A stretch of DNA of 23,032 bases from Elysia marginata (Eukaryota > Mollusca > Gastropoda > Plakobranchidae), in the NCBI GenBank assembly GCA_019649035.1, contig BMAT01003210.1, positions 98,373 through 121,404 of the forward strand, given 5' to 3'. Made by a program: the position numbers and the translations under genes. Below, piece after piece: positions 19,101-23,032 of the stretch; the stretch's first letter is position 1, and each line of letters opens with the position of its first letter. The notes below the pieces were generated by a model, which was not told where the DNA came from, made no database searches, and was given only the letters and a program-made list of their open reading frames with translations.

Positions 19101-20270
19101 TAACCTGACGGAAGAGAGGTTCATGATCAGTATCATTCCTCATTGTTGCTACACCACCTTGAAGAAGAACCATGGCGCCTTTACCAACATTAGCGTTGGC
19201 TTTAAGGCGATCACATAAGCGCTGTCGGTTTTGCTTGAAAAGCTCCATAGGAACTTCAAGTGTGTGATCACCTCGTGAGAAGTTTGGTCTTGAAATAAAA
19301 CAGAAAATAATGATTTCAAGTTTTTAAAGATGAGCATTTTTGATGTTTCATAATTTATATGCCGTTACAAATCCACACCTGAAAGAAACGACTTAGAACA
19401 AAGCAATCTTGAAAACAACTAAACAATATCAAATATGTTTTTTTTTTTAATTATTTTCCTATAAATAAAGTCATAAAGTCCCTTCTGTTCTGCCAAGGAT
19501 AAACAAAATGCAGTATATCTCTCATATGATTTACACAGCAGATACTGCTTTTTTTTTGTCTTGGGCAGTGTTTTCCGCCCTAAAAAAAAAGGTAAGAAAA
19601 ATATTTTAGCCTGCTTACAGAACTTATGTATTCAACTCAGTCTGCACTTCTGCACATTTTAAATGACATTTATCATGTAAGCCTTGTTTCTTAAAATGTT
19701 TGCTTATCAAAACTTTAAGATTTAAAGCACAAACTGATACTTTTGAGCACAACAGGTATGTCTGGAGGCGATAATAGTGGCATTAACTTTGATATATAAT
19801 TCTAACTCATCCATTAATTCATCATGTAAATGGCACATATGATTTACTTAAATATGAGAGTTTCACATGCGAATATGGGTAACAATCTCACAAACACAGC
19901 CATGTATGCATGTCTCTGTCTGAGATATTCCATTTTGTTTGCGCATTGAATATAAAAGAAAGATTCTTATTCACAAAAAATTAGAATGTTAGACAATATA
20001 ATCATTCCTTTTAAAACCTAAAAATAATCAATATAATCATTCCTTTTAAAACCTAAAAATAATCCACAAGGAATGTTACAAACAAGAAAGTGTGAGCAAG
20101 CTCACTTCTTACCTAAAAATTTTGCATACATGTGAAATCTTAATAAACGAACAGAAAAATGAAGTTTGACTTAAGCAGACGTTCCTCGAAACTAGAGAGA
20201 GCTAAATTAGAGGAGCTGGACTTAGAATGAAAATTCCGCCAAATACATACTCTGATCTTCCTGATGCCAT
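1021..20270 (-). CDS. PEPD: Xaa-Pro dipeptidase (prolidase), 16 coding exon positions plus one alternative exon
   Basis: Family role (known): cytosolic, dimeric, Mn-dependent M24 'pitta-bread' peptidase that cleaves dipeptides with C-terminal proline or hydroxyproline, as in collagen and diet turnover. Seen: joining 20251-20270, 19105-19288, 18370-18497, 17662-17725, 16655-16702, 15875-15936, 14879-14923, 13610-13685, 12797-12843, 9527-9595 (or 9970-10038), 7279-7356, 6714-6862, 5537-5721, 4248-4355, 3666-3749 and 1021-1176 on the minus strand gives 1503 nt, 500 residues plus TAG, against 493 in human. All introns are GT-AG and all phases agree. The AMP_N-like N-terminal domain spans about residues 20-160 and the M24 domain about 190-460. 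Metal ligands are Asp277, Asp288, His371, Glu413 and Glu454's neighbour Glu453, each offset by one from human D276, D287, H370, E412 and E452; His256, His378 and Arg399 are also kept. The start ATG has A at -3 and G at +4. No frameshift or internal stop is seen, so the gene looks intact. The only oddity is a duplicated exon 10. Confidence 0.96.
1245..1550. repeat. intron 15 direct duplication, copy A
   Basis: Shares ordered blocks with 3115-3460: GGATGCAAGTG, CAAAAAGCAGGAAAA, a TTTCATTTTC block before GAATCT, an AAGTCTTAA block and GAATTCCTG. Same orientation, about two-thirds identical by eye, with a ~45-bp insertion in copy B. Confidence 0.75.
1608..1725 (+). repeat. dispersed ~120-bp repeat, copy 2
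   Basis: Starts ATTCAGGCTATTG and ends with GTTTGAAATTTCTAGACTGG then ACTGTAT at 1699-1725. Same start, middle and end blocks as the copies at 237, 14171 and 18560. Confidence 0.7.
2536..2732. repeat. 33-bp minisatellite, six imperfect units
   Basis: Units start GATTTTT at 2536, 2570, 2602, 2634, 2666 and 2699 (32-34 bp each), then break down. Each carries a variant of GTAAGGTTTGAACAATACC. It lies in intron 15. The open frames on its minus strand are by-products of the repeat. Confidence 0.9.
3115..3460. repeat. intron 15 direct duplication, copy B
   Basis: Partner of 1245-1550, offset about 1.87 kb in the same orientation. It contains an extra segment near 3163-3210 that is missing from copy A. 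Confidence 0.75.
3666..3749 (-). CDS. PEPD: prolidase exon 15, residues 422-449
   Basis: 84-nt phase-0 exon, GCCAG acceptor and GTACGT donor. It encodes [15 protein letters not shown], then [13 protein letters not shown], which is the family's LL(D)EAL...FRGFGG segment leading into the last metal ligand. Confidence 0.95.
3750..4247. other. intron 14, nothing identified
   Basis: 498 bp of AT-rich sequence between exons 15 and 14. No recognisable repeat or coding segment. Confidence 0.6.
4248..4355 (-). CDS. PEPD: prolidase exon 14, residues 386-421, Glu metal ligand
   Basis: 108-nt phase-0 exon, CGCAG acceptor and GTGAGA donor. It encodes [20 protein letters not shown] then [16 protein letters not shown]. 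Arg399 in LRTAR and Glu413 in VEPG match human R398 and the metal ligand E412. The family usually has PGM where this has PRM at residues 406-408, a small local change. Confidence 0.97.
4356..5536. other. intron 13, no gene
   Basis: 1181 bp, AT-rich. Only a weak similarity of 5254-5320 to 525-585 (both carry a CTTTAAAGAAG core in an alignable context) was noticed. Confidence 0.55.
5537..5721 (-). CDS. PEPD: prolidase exon 13, residues 324-385, His metal ligand
   Basis: 185 nt, CTCCAG acceptor and GTGAGA donor. It encodes [15 protein letters not shown] and LGLLKGDVD, then [20 protein letters not shown] and GGYPE. His371 in GLGH is the third metal ligand and His378 in IDTHDVGG is the substrate-binding His. 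GC content is clearly higher than in the surrounding introns. Confidence 0.97.
5722..6713. other. intron 12 with a SINE next to exon 12
   Basis: 992 bp. A tRNA-derived SINE occupies roughly 6550-6678, its head starting only about 35 bp from the exon 12 donor. The rest is AT-rich and unassigned. Confidence 0.65.
6550..6678 (-). repeat. tRNA-derived SINE (intron 12)
   Basis: On the minus strand the head has a pol III A box (CTAATGGTAGATACTTGG, within 6652-6670) and a B box (AGGTTCAAGCTCT, 6620-6632), with tRNA-like spacing and an unrelated tail. It does not fold as a complete tRNA in my reading, so a SINE is preferred. Tail end uncertain. Confidence 0.75.
6714..6862 (-). CDS. PEPD: prolidase exon 12, residues 274-324, two Asp metal ligands
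   Basis: 149 nt, CTCAG acceptor and GTAGGA donor. It encodes [20 protein letters not shown], then [16 protein letters not shown] and a KPG end. Asp277 and Asp288, eleven residues apart, are the first two metal ligands of the M24 dinuclear site. This is the most conserved stretch of the protein. Confidence 0.97.
6863..7278. other. intron 11, nothing identified
   Basis: 416 bp of AT-rich sequence between exons 12 and 11 with no repeat or coding segment recognised. Confidence 0.6.
7279..7356 (-). CDS. PEPD: prolidase exon 11, residues 248-274
   Basis: 78 nt, long C-rich pyrimidine tract before CCAG, GTGAGT donor. It encodes [20 protein letters not shown] then [14 protein letters not shown] is a family signature, with His256 equivalent to human substrate-binding His255. 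Cys274 is split with exon 12. Confidence 0.96.
7852..8140. mobile_element. piggyBac-type MITE with TTAA target duplications
   Basis: 289 bp bounded by TTAA at 7848-7851 and 8141-8144. The terminal inverted repeats CCCCTTCGTGAC (left) and, read inward on the other strand, CCCCTTTGTGAC (right) differ at one base. TTAA duplication and C-run termini are typical of the piggyBac superfamily (known). There is no transposase, so it is non-autonomous. A direct subterminal repeat GGACGTACAACGTAC occurs at 8063-8077 and 8107-8121. Confidence 0.85.
8341..8930 (+). mobile_element. degenerate C-terminal part of a non-LTR retrotransposon ORF2
   Basis: Fragments in shifting plus-strand frames resemble the end of LINE reverse transcriptases: [12 protein letters not shown] (FxYLGS motif) near 8349, [20 protein letters not shown] near 8515-8575 (family VLLYGSETWR), WFGHTLRK near 8708, and [20 protein letters not shown] to a stop near 8855-8925 (family DRxxWRxFVxxLC). 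Several frameshifts and stops make it a dead 5'-truncated copy. Clade not determined. Confidence 0.85.
9527..9595 (-). CDS. PEPD: prolidase exon 10a, residues 225-248
   Basis: 69 nt with a strong pyrimidine-rich TGCAG acceptor and consensus GTAAGT donor, so it is probably the default exon. It encodes [20 protein letters not shown] then CG, closest to the family sequence at YTCICG. Tyr242 and Ile245 correspond to human Tyr241 and Ile244 beside the active site (from memory of the structure). Joined to exon 11 it gives Thr248. Confidence 0.95.
9596..9969. other. 374-nt intron between alternative exons 10b and 10a, with a long inverted repeat
   Basis: Arms at 9904-9932 and 9663-9691 can pair over 29 bp in the sense RNA with three G-U wobbles, looping out 212 nt (9692-9903). 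The 5' arm lies about 37 nt past the 10b donor and the 3' arm ends about 67 nt before the 10a acceptor. It could be an RNA structure for splice choice, or the termini of a foldback element. Confidence 0.75.
9970..10038 (-). CDS. PEPD: alternative prolidase exon 10b, residues 225-248 (duplicated exon)
   Basis: 69 nt, the same length as exon 10a and in the same phase (one base in, two bases out). Acceptor CCACAG, donor GTATCG. It encodes [20 protein letters not shown] then CG, against exon 10a with 15 of 22 full codons encoding the same residue. Nine of those 15 codons differ only at a silent position, and there is no stop or frameshift, so it looks maintained rather than decaying. In transcript order it lies 374 nt upstream of 10a. 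Joined to exon 11 it gives Ser248, as in human. It is probably spliced in place of 10a. Because 69 is a multiple of three, double inclusion would also stay in frame but would insert 23 extra residues. Confidence 0.85.
10318..10483. repeat. gap-flanking direct repeat, left copy
   Basis: Matches 11764-11936 in the same orientation, strongest from GGAAAAACCTAGAGATATAG through GTCTTGAAGTATTTCCAGGG to TAGCAGTAACTTGTT. The last matching base is the last base before the gap. Confidence 0.85.
10484..11156. other. assembly gap (673 N)
   Basis: Unsequenced stretch in intron 9. The true length may differ from the N count. Confidence 0.99.
11157..11780. repeat. CpG-richer block, possible mobile-element interior
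   Basis: Base composition stands out from the AT-rich intron (GCGTGACGTCATCG near 11255, CACGGCCGGTCAC near 11640). It ends near a perfect 10-bp stem, 10-nt loop hairpin (TGCACAACAT at 11722-11731 with ATGTTGTGCA at 11742-11751). No transposase or reverse transcriptase is recognised. The 86-codon plus-strand frame at 11517-11777 resembles nothing I know. Confidence 0.4.
11764..11936. repeat. gap-flanking direct repeat, right copy
   Basis: Diverged partner of 10318-10483, about 1.45 kb apart by coordinates. The differences (roughly one base in ten in the best part) argue against a simple duplicated read or haplotype. Confidence 0.85.
12797..12843 (-). CDS. PEPD: prolidase exon 9, residues 210-225
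   Basis: 47 nt, GCAG acceptor and GTATAA donor. It encodes [15 protein letters not shown] and two bases (AG) of a Ser codon, matching VMKAVKVGMKEYELES. Its last two bases can join either of the two alternative exons 10 to give Ser225. Confidence 0.93.
12844..13609. other. intron 8 with a SINE
   Basis: 766 bp, of which about 13090-13317 is a tRNA-derived SINE; the remainder is AT-rich with no feature recognised. Confidence 0.65.
13090..13317 (-). repeat. tRNA-derived SINE (intron 8)
   Basis: On the minus strand: A box AGTGAGGCAGTTGGA (13287-13301), B box AGGTTTGATGCCT (13248-13260), then a ~150-bp body with a block related to GTGGGTACC that is also present in the SINE at 14640. Boundaries approximate. 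Confidence 0.75.
13610..13685 (-). CDS. PEPD: prolidase exon 8, residues 184-209
   Basis: 76 nt, strong pyrimidine tract before TTCAG, GTAAAC donor. It encodes [18 protein letters not shown] then SSEAHIE, the conserved helix (VFKxxxELExxRYxxKISSEAH) that opens the M24 domain. Confidence 0.95.
14171..14293 (-). repeat. dispersed ~120-bp repeat, copy 4 (inverted)
   Basis: Read on the minus strand it starts GTATTCAGATTTT and ends TTGTTCCCTTGG then CTGGACTGGACTGTG, matching the start and end blocks of the three plus-strand copies. Confidence 0.65.
14640..14758 (-). repeat. tRNA-derived SINE (intron 7)
   Basis: On the minus strand: A box TGGCTCAGTGGTTTGCG (14734-14750) near the start, degenerate B box, and a body ending CCACCTGTAAAGTGGGTACC, a tail block that recurs in relaxed form in the other SINEs here. 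Confidence 0.65.
14879..14923 (-). CDS. PEPD: prolidase exon 7, residues 169-184
   Basis: 45-nt microexon, TCAG acceptor and GTGAGT donor. It encodes [14 protein letters not shown], matching the LHPEI(V/T)ECR linker between the two domains. Cys184 is split with exon 8 (TG plus C). Confidence 0.93.
14924..15874. other. intron 6, nothing identified
   Basis: 951 bp of AT-rich sequence between exons 7 and 6. No repeat family or coding segment recognised. Confidence 0.55.
15875..15936 (-). CDS. PEPD: prolidase exon 6, residues 149-169
   Basis: 62 nt, GCAG acceptor and consensus GTAAGT donor. It encodes [20 protein letters not shown] plus two bases of Glu169; GxNTDSG is a prolidase signature directly after the VLLTL strand of exon 5. 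Confidence 0.94.
15937..16654. other. intron 5, nothing identified
   Basis: 718 bp, AT-rich, with a short AAGAACAAGAACAAGAACAA run near 16011-16030. No coding segment. Confidence 0.6.
16655..16702 (-). CDS. PEPD: prolidase exon 5, residues 133-148
   Basis: Small 48-nt phase-0 exon between a GCAG acceptor and a GTATGT donor. It encodes [16 protein letters not shown], matching the conserved PSVLLTL strand of the N-terminal domain. Confidence 0.92.
16703..17661. other. intron 4 with a SINE
   Basis: 959 bp; a tRNA-derived SINE covers about 17020-17172, the rest is AT-rich and unassigned. Confidence 0.65.
17020..17172 (-). repeat. tRNA-derived SINE (intron 4)
   Basis: On the minus strand: A box GTCCAGTGGTAGACACTCTG (17142-17161) and B box GGGGTTGGAGCCC (17109-17121), followed by a body with ATGAGTACCCATCTGTAGGC, related to the GTGGGTACC tail block of the 14640 copy. 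Confidence 0.75.
17662..17725 (-). CDS. PEPD: prolidase exon 4, residues 111-132
   Basis: 64 nt, ACAG acceptor and GTAATG donor. It encodes [13 protein letters not shown] then DEVHFSDK, matching the family's KEKYAVDDVQYVDE region. Phases join exon 3 (Arg111) and exon 5 exactly. Confidence 0.92.
17726..18369. other. intron 3 with an unidentified repeat-like block
   Basis: 644 bp. 18105-18300 looks like two diverged copies of a ~100-bp unit (both with CAGCA..TTGTAA.ATACC and a later TTTC..TTGG..AGAAA.TTAG block). Not assigned to a known element. Confidence 0.45.
18370..18497 (-). CDS. PEPD: prolidase exon 3, residues 69-111
   Basis: 128 nt from a strong GCAG acceptor to a GTTTGT donor. It encodes [20 protein letters not shown] and DVDTG, then [10 protein letters not shown]; these are hallmark prolidase N-domain motifs. 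Trp108 corresponds to human Trp107, which reaches into the partner subunit's active site in the dimer (family knowledge). The final codon Arg111 is completed by exon 4. Confidence 0.96.
18498..19104. other. intron 2 with a dispersed repeat copy
   Basis: 607 bp; copy 3 of the ~120-bp dispersed repeat lies at 18560-18685, otherwise AT-rich without recognised features. Confidence 0.65.
18560..18685 (+). repeat. dispersed ~120-bp repeat, copy 3
   Basis: Starts TTTATTCAGATTACCAG and ends GTTCAAAATATCCTGACTGG then ACTGTAT. Aligns along its length with copies 1, 2 and 4. Confidence 0.7.
19105..19288 (-). CDS. PEPD: prolidase exon 2, residues 7-68
   Basis: 184 nt, starts with the third base of a Glu codon and ends in phase 0 before GTTAGT. 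It encodes the start of the N-terminal AMP_N-like domain, including [15 protein letters not shown] and the LFRQ segment that precedes the conserved FHW. The acceptor is AAG rather than the usual CAG. Matches prolidase residue for residue across the NRQRL and LQGG motifs. Confidence 0.93.
19289..20250. other. intron 1, with a perfect 35-bp tandem duplication
   Basis: 962-bp first intron, AT-rich. It contains a 2 x 35-bp tandem repeat at 19995-20064 and no other recognised feature. Confidence 0.65.
19995..20064. repeat. perfect 35-bp tandem duplication
   Basis: Copies at 19995-20029 and 20030-20064 are identical, beginning AATATAATCATTCC and ending AAAAATAATC. Recent by identity. Confidence 0.95.
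20251..20270 (-). CDS. PEPD: prolidase exon 1 (coding part), residues 1-7
   Basis: Only 20 coding nt (MASGRS plus two bases of a Glu codon), followed by the donor GTATGT. It was chosen because the two leftover bases join exactly with exon 2 to read EPNFSRG, and the resulting N-terminus has almost the human length before the conserved NRQRL motif. The ATG context is good (A at -3, G at +4). A 5' UTR extends upstream for an unknown distance. A different, non-coding or alternative first exon cannot be excluded without RNA data. Confidence 0.8.
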
Positions 20271-20380
20271 TCTGCAACTTAGGCAGGATTCTGGTTCTAT
20301 GTCAATCCAAAAATATTTTGATGTCCACAATGAAGCCACTTCCGTTCTTTTCACTTCAGAACTAAGAAAAGGTAAAATAG
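20271..20380 (-). promoter_or_regulatory. probable 5' UTR and core promoter region of the prolidase gene
   Basis: Sequence directly upstream of the start codon on the minus strand. It has no clear TATA box. It carries CGGAAGTGGC (20335-20344), which resembles an ETS-family site common in TATA-less housekeeping promoters (known); that this site is used is inference. No transcription start can be seen. Confidence 0.4.
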
Positions 20381-20624
20381 TATCAAGATTTAAGTAAACC
20401 TTTACAATTATAAGCGAGTAAATTTTGTTGTTAAAAATTCAATCAAGTTAATCTAACTTTTGTATGCTTTTACTGAACATAGACATTTGTTTTTATAATA
20501 TTCATTCACTGTTCCTAGTATGACTTCAAACCATCCACCAAAGGTCGATTCTAATTAACAATGGACTGAAAAAACTAGTTTAAAAATAATAAGTTTTTAC
20601 CATGTAACAAGAGTGTATAATCAA

Positions 20625-21135
20625 AATCTAGATCTAGAGTGGGAGAAAACAGATCACAAGGACAAAAAACTACCTAGCTGATGTCTAACCTAGATTCTAG
20701 ATCTAGAATATACTATCAATAAATCTAAATACCTGTTCATATTTTAAAAGCAAGCACCTTCTACAACTGCAAGCCTTGTGAAATCAAAACTTAACCAAAA
20801 GGGGCCAGAATTGGTAGATTATGAATACCAATATATTTTGCATAAATCTAGATATAGGTCTCGGTGGTATTCATAAACAATTTACACAGTAAATCTATAT
20901 CCTTATGTTTTTCTGGACCTATAAACTAGATCTAGACTTGACAGCAAGGGCTTGGGGTTGCCTAATCAATGCATTGTCAAAAGCCTTGCACATACAGCGA
21001 TCCATTTTCCAAGAAAATGGTTTTCTGGCGAAATGGTCATTGAAAAGGGGCAGGTTAATAGATTAGAAAATGTGGATTCTACTTTCTAGATATAGATTCT
21101 AAATCAGTTACGGATGTTTTATATAGAATCTAGCA
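20625..21135. repeat. TCTAGA-rich stretch
   Basis: At least six TCTAGA or CTAGAT-type words (near 20628, 20695, 20849, 20928, 21085, 21127), including a perfect 16-bp palindrome ATTCTAGATCTAGAAT at 20694-20709. Confidence 0.7.
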
Positions 21136-21650
21136 TTTACAATGCTGCTTGGGGACAGCTTTGTAATTCTAAAAATCAATCAGATAAAAATGTATTTATA
21201 ATCTTACACTTTGACTGTGTTCAAAGAACAACAGTCGAACACCCCCAGTAAGTTGCCACAGGAAGACTGCTGGCAAGACTTTACCAACTATGAAGCTAAT
21301 CACATGATTGTCACCTGACATTAAAGAGCTAAAATTATCTTCAAGTTGGGGAGTTCGATTAATTTGTTAGTGAATGGGGCGACTTCAGGCTAATAATATA
21401 AGCATCTTCGGATAGCTTGGGGCGTAAAACCTAGACCGTAGCGTAAAACTCATTAAAGTACGTTTAGAATGTTTTTTTTTAAGATGTTAAGGACACGTCA
21501 CGGATAGACTGGGTCTAATAATACCAAGTCAATACATGTGGTTTGGTAAACCATAATTACGAATAGATGCTTAAAAAACATGAAAATTAACATTTTGCAC
21601 CAATTCACACAATTCATTATGGACCTTCTCAACTTATAGTGCTTAAAAAT

Positions 21651-21718
21651 AGGAAAAGTTCCCTCGTTATGTTTCCAATGTTAGAATAAAAGGAAAATTT
21701 CCCTTGTTATGTTTTCCA
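21651..21718. repeat. two ~27-bp direct repeats, 40 bp apart
   Basis: AGGAAAAGTTCCCTCGTTAT... at 21651-21677 and AGGAAAATTTCCCTTGTTAT... at 21691-21718; near-identical apart from a few substitutions and one inserted base. Confidence 0.8.
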
Positions 21719-22261
21719 AAATTGAATTTAGGTGAGTGAACAGAAACATTAAAATTTAATTCGCGGTTTTTTTTCTCTTTAACGGTAATTCCAATGGTAT
21801 GTTAAATTGAAAAAAAAACTATAGAAAGAACACAAACGATAGTAATGTAATTGGAAAGAGTGAGAAAAGAGAGAGGGAAAAGGGGTAGAGGAAGAAACCT
21901 GACACAAAGTGGGAGGGATAAAGGGAGAAAGAATGGAGAGAAAACGACACACCAGTGGAATGAAATGGGAGGAGACGAGAGAGAAAAATATAAAAAGCGA
22001 GAGGCAGAAATATTGAATTGGAGAGACGAGAAGGGAGAGAAGGAGGGTTAGAGTAAGAGCTAAGCTTCGTGAGACCGACAAAGTAGAAATTAGAAATGAG
22101 AGAGGAAAAAATACAAACAACAAAAACATCAACTACACAACTGACAAAAGCGTAAAAATCTAAGCCCTATGTTAGGCATATATTTGTAAAAAATAAAAAT
22201 AAAAAAAACTCTCTTCATTGTATGTGCCTGCATGTATTTTATTACTTTACTCTATTCAAAC

Positions 22262-22690
22262 AGGTCTGAAACAGAAATATTACAGAGGTTTCGCCAGATG
22301 AAGAACATTACGCTGGCTATTATGAAGGACCTTGGTGGCATTTTCACTGGCCGTTCCGCATCTACATTCTGACTCAATGGTTACGGGAGGTAAAAAGGGC
22401 TTGCAAAACCTCACTGTTCTCAAATACGAACCTAACCTATGAAACCATTGGTGATGTTTTGCAAGCAATATTCGCTGTGAAAAGCCATCAATGACGCTCA
22501 AATTACCTCAGTCACTGATCTTCAGGTCGACAACTCAACGGCGGAGGTGCGGTAAGCGCTGTGAATGTGACTGGCGATTCCGGGTATGCCGTTCACGTGT
22601 CACCACTTTCGACGGTTGGATCCCTGCTCGCTGCCGCTTTAGCTCTCCGACCTCTCTGAGCTGTCCAACTCTCTCTGTCTGTGTTGTAGT
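22262..22690. repeat. CpG-richer retroelement-like block
   Basis: GC and CpG content rise sharply (for example 22541-22650) compared with the AT-rich flank. It runs into an (ATC)n tract, as the 3' end of some retroposons does. A minus-strand stretch near 22370 reading ECRCG faintly recalls LINE C-termini. Element type not identified. Confidence 0.4.
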
Positions 22691-22691
22691 C

Positions 22692-22742
<51 letters not shown>

Positions 22743-22774
22743 GTCGTCGTCGTCGTCAACATCATCATCATCTC
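22690..22774. repeat. (ATC)n/(GTC)n microsatellite
   Basis: About 17 ATC units (one ACC variant) to 22740, then TCG/GTC units to about 22757, then ATC again to about 22774. The flanking long open frames (poly-Ile or poly-Met) are by-products. Confidence 0.97.
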
Positions 22775-22792
22775 ATCTCAGTTTTGGTCTTG

Positions 22793-22866
22793 ATCCCAAA
22801 ATCACTCAGGGCTTGGAGAATTTCTGTGGAGATGTTATCGATCCCACTGGATTTTCCTTTCGTCAT
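22793..22866 (-). mobile_element. short LINE reverse-transcriptase fragment
   Basis: On the minus strand an open stretch reads KGKSSGIDNISTEILQAL followed by SDFGIKT, close to the conserved N-terminal RT motif of non-LTR elements (family GKSPGxDxIPxELLKAL). It is cut off at the trinucleotide repeat. Confidence 0.75.
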
Positions 22867-22992
22867 GTGATTTTACGGTTTCTCTACGTGAGACTATGGG
22901 GAGAATGTCTGGACCTTGAAGGAGGGGTACCAATCGTTTCAGATAATGTTTCATAAAAAAAGATGTTTTATATAATAATCCTTCCGTAATTT

Positions 22993-22993
<1 letters not shown>

Positions 22994-23032
<39 letters not shown>
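22994..23032. repeat. (ACT)n microsatellite, cut by window end
   Basis: Thirteen perfect ACT units reach the last base of the window. Confidence 0.97.

Larger units (their letters stand above)
20381..22260. other. 5' flank, no gene; TCTAGA cluster and purine-rich stretch
   Basis: AT-rich intergenic DNA. 20625-21135 is dense in TCTAGA/CTAGAT motifs, 21651-21718 has two imperfect ~27-bp direct repeats, and 21850-22060 is strongly purine-rich on the plus strand. No convincing exon. Confidence 0.6.

Noticed and set aside
21779..22132. 117-codon minus-strand frame rich in Leu, Ser, Phe and Pro, and its plus-strand shadow
   Set aside because: Arises from the purine-rich low-complexity stretch; no domain or splice evidence.
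22491..22793. 100-codon plus and 78-codon minus frames near the 3' end of the window
   Set aside because: Mostly poly-Ile or poly-Met produced by the (ATC)n repeat.

Overview
The window is eukaryotic, AT-rich, repeat-laden DNA carrying one complete protein-coding gene on the minus strand: a prolidase (Xaa-Pro dipeptidase, PEPD orthologue, peptidase family M24). All 16 coding exon positions can be placed with GT-AG introns and consistent phases, from the ATG at 20270 down to the TAG at 1021. They encode a 500-residue protein that aligns almost without indels to animal prolidases and keeps the five metal ligands. The intron-rich structure, tRNA-derived SINEs, non-LTR retrotransposon remains, a piggyBac-type MITE and a cluster of TCTAGA motifs suggest an invertebrate animal. 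A mollusc, perhaps a gastropod, is my best guess, but this is an inference.

Layout: 1-1020 is the 3' flank, with a probable 3' UTR that is purine-rich on the mRNA strand and a poly(A) signal at 720-725. 1021-20270 is the prolidase gene. Its introns hold an old internal duplication (intron 15), a 33-bp tandem repeat, a piggyBac-like MITE and a LINE tail (intron 10), four tRNA-derived SINEs that all lie in the gene's sense orientation, and four copies of a roughly 120-bp dispersed repeat (one of them 3' of the gene). A 673-base assembly gap (10484-11156) sits in intron 9. 20271-23032 is the 5' flank, with a short promoter-proximal segment, a TCTAGA-rich stretch, a purine-rich stretch, nested retroelement debris and trinucleotide microsatellites.

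The most interesting feature is a duplicated exon 10. Two homologous 69-nt exons (10b at 9970-10038 and 10a at 9527-9595) have the same length, phase and splice-site arrangement. They encode alternative versions of residues 225-248, the segment just before the catalytic core, which carries the equivalents of human Tyr241 and Ile244. The codons of the 15 identical residues differ by nine silent changes, and seven residues differ, so both copies look constrained as protein. The 374-nt intron between them contains a 29-bp inverted repeat whose three imperfections all become G-U pairs in the sense RNA. This looks like an alternatively spliced (probably mutually exclusive) exon pair that would give two prolidase isoforms with different substrate-pocket edges.
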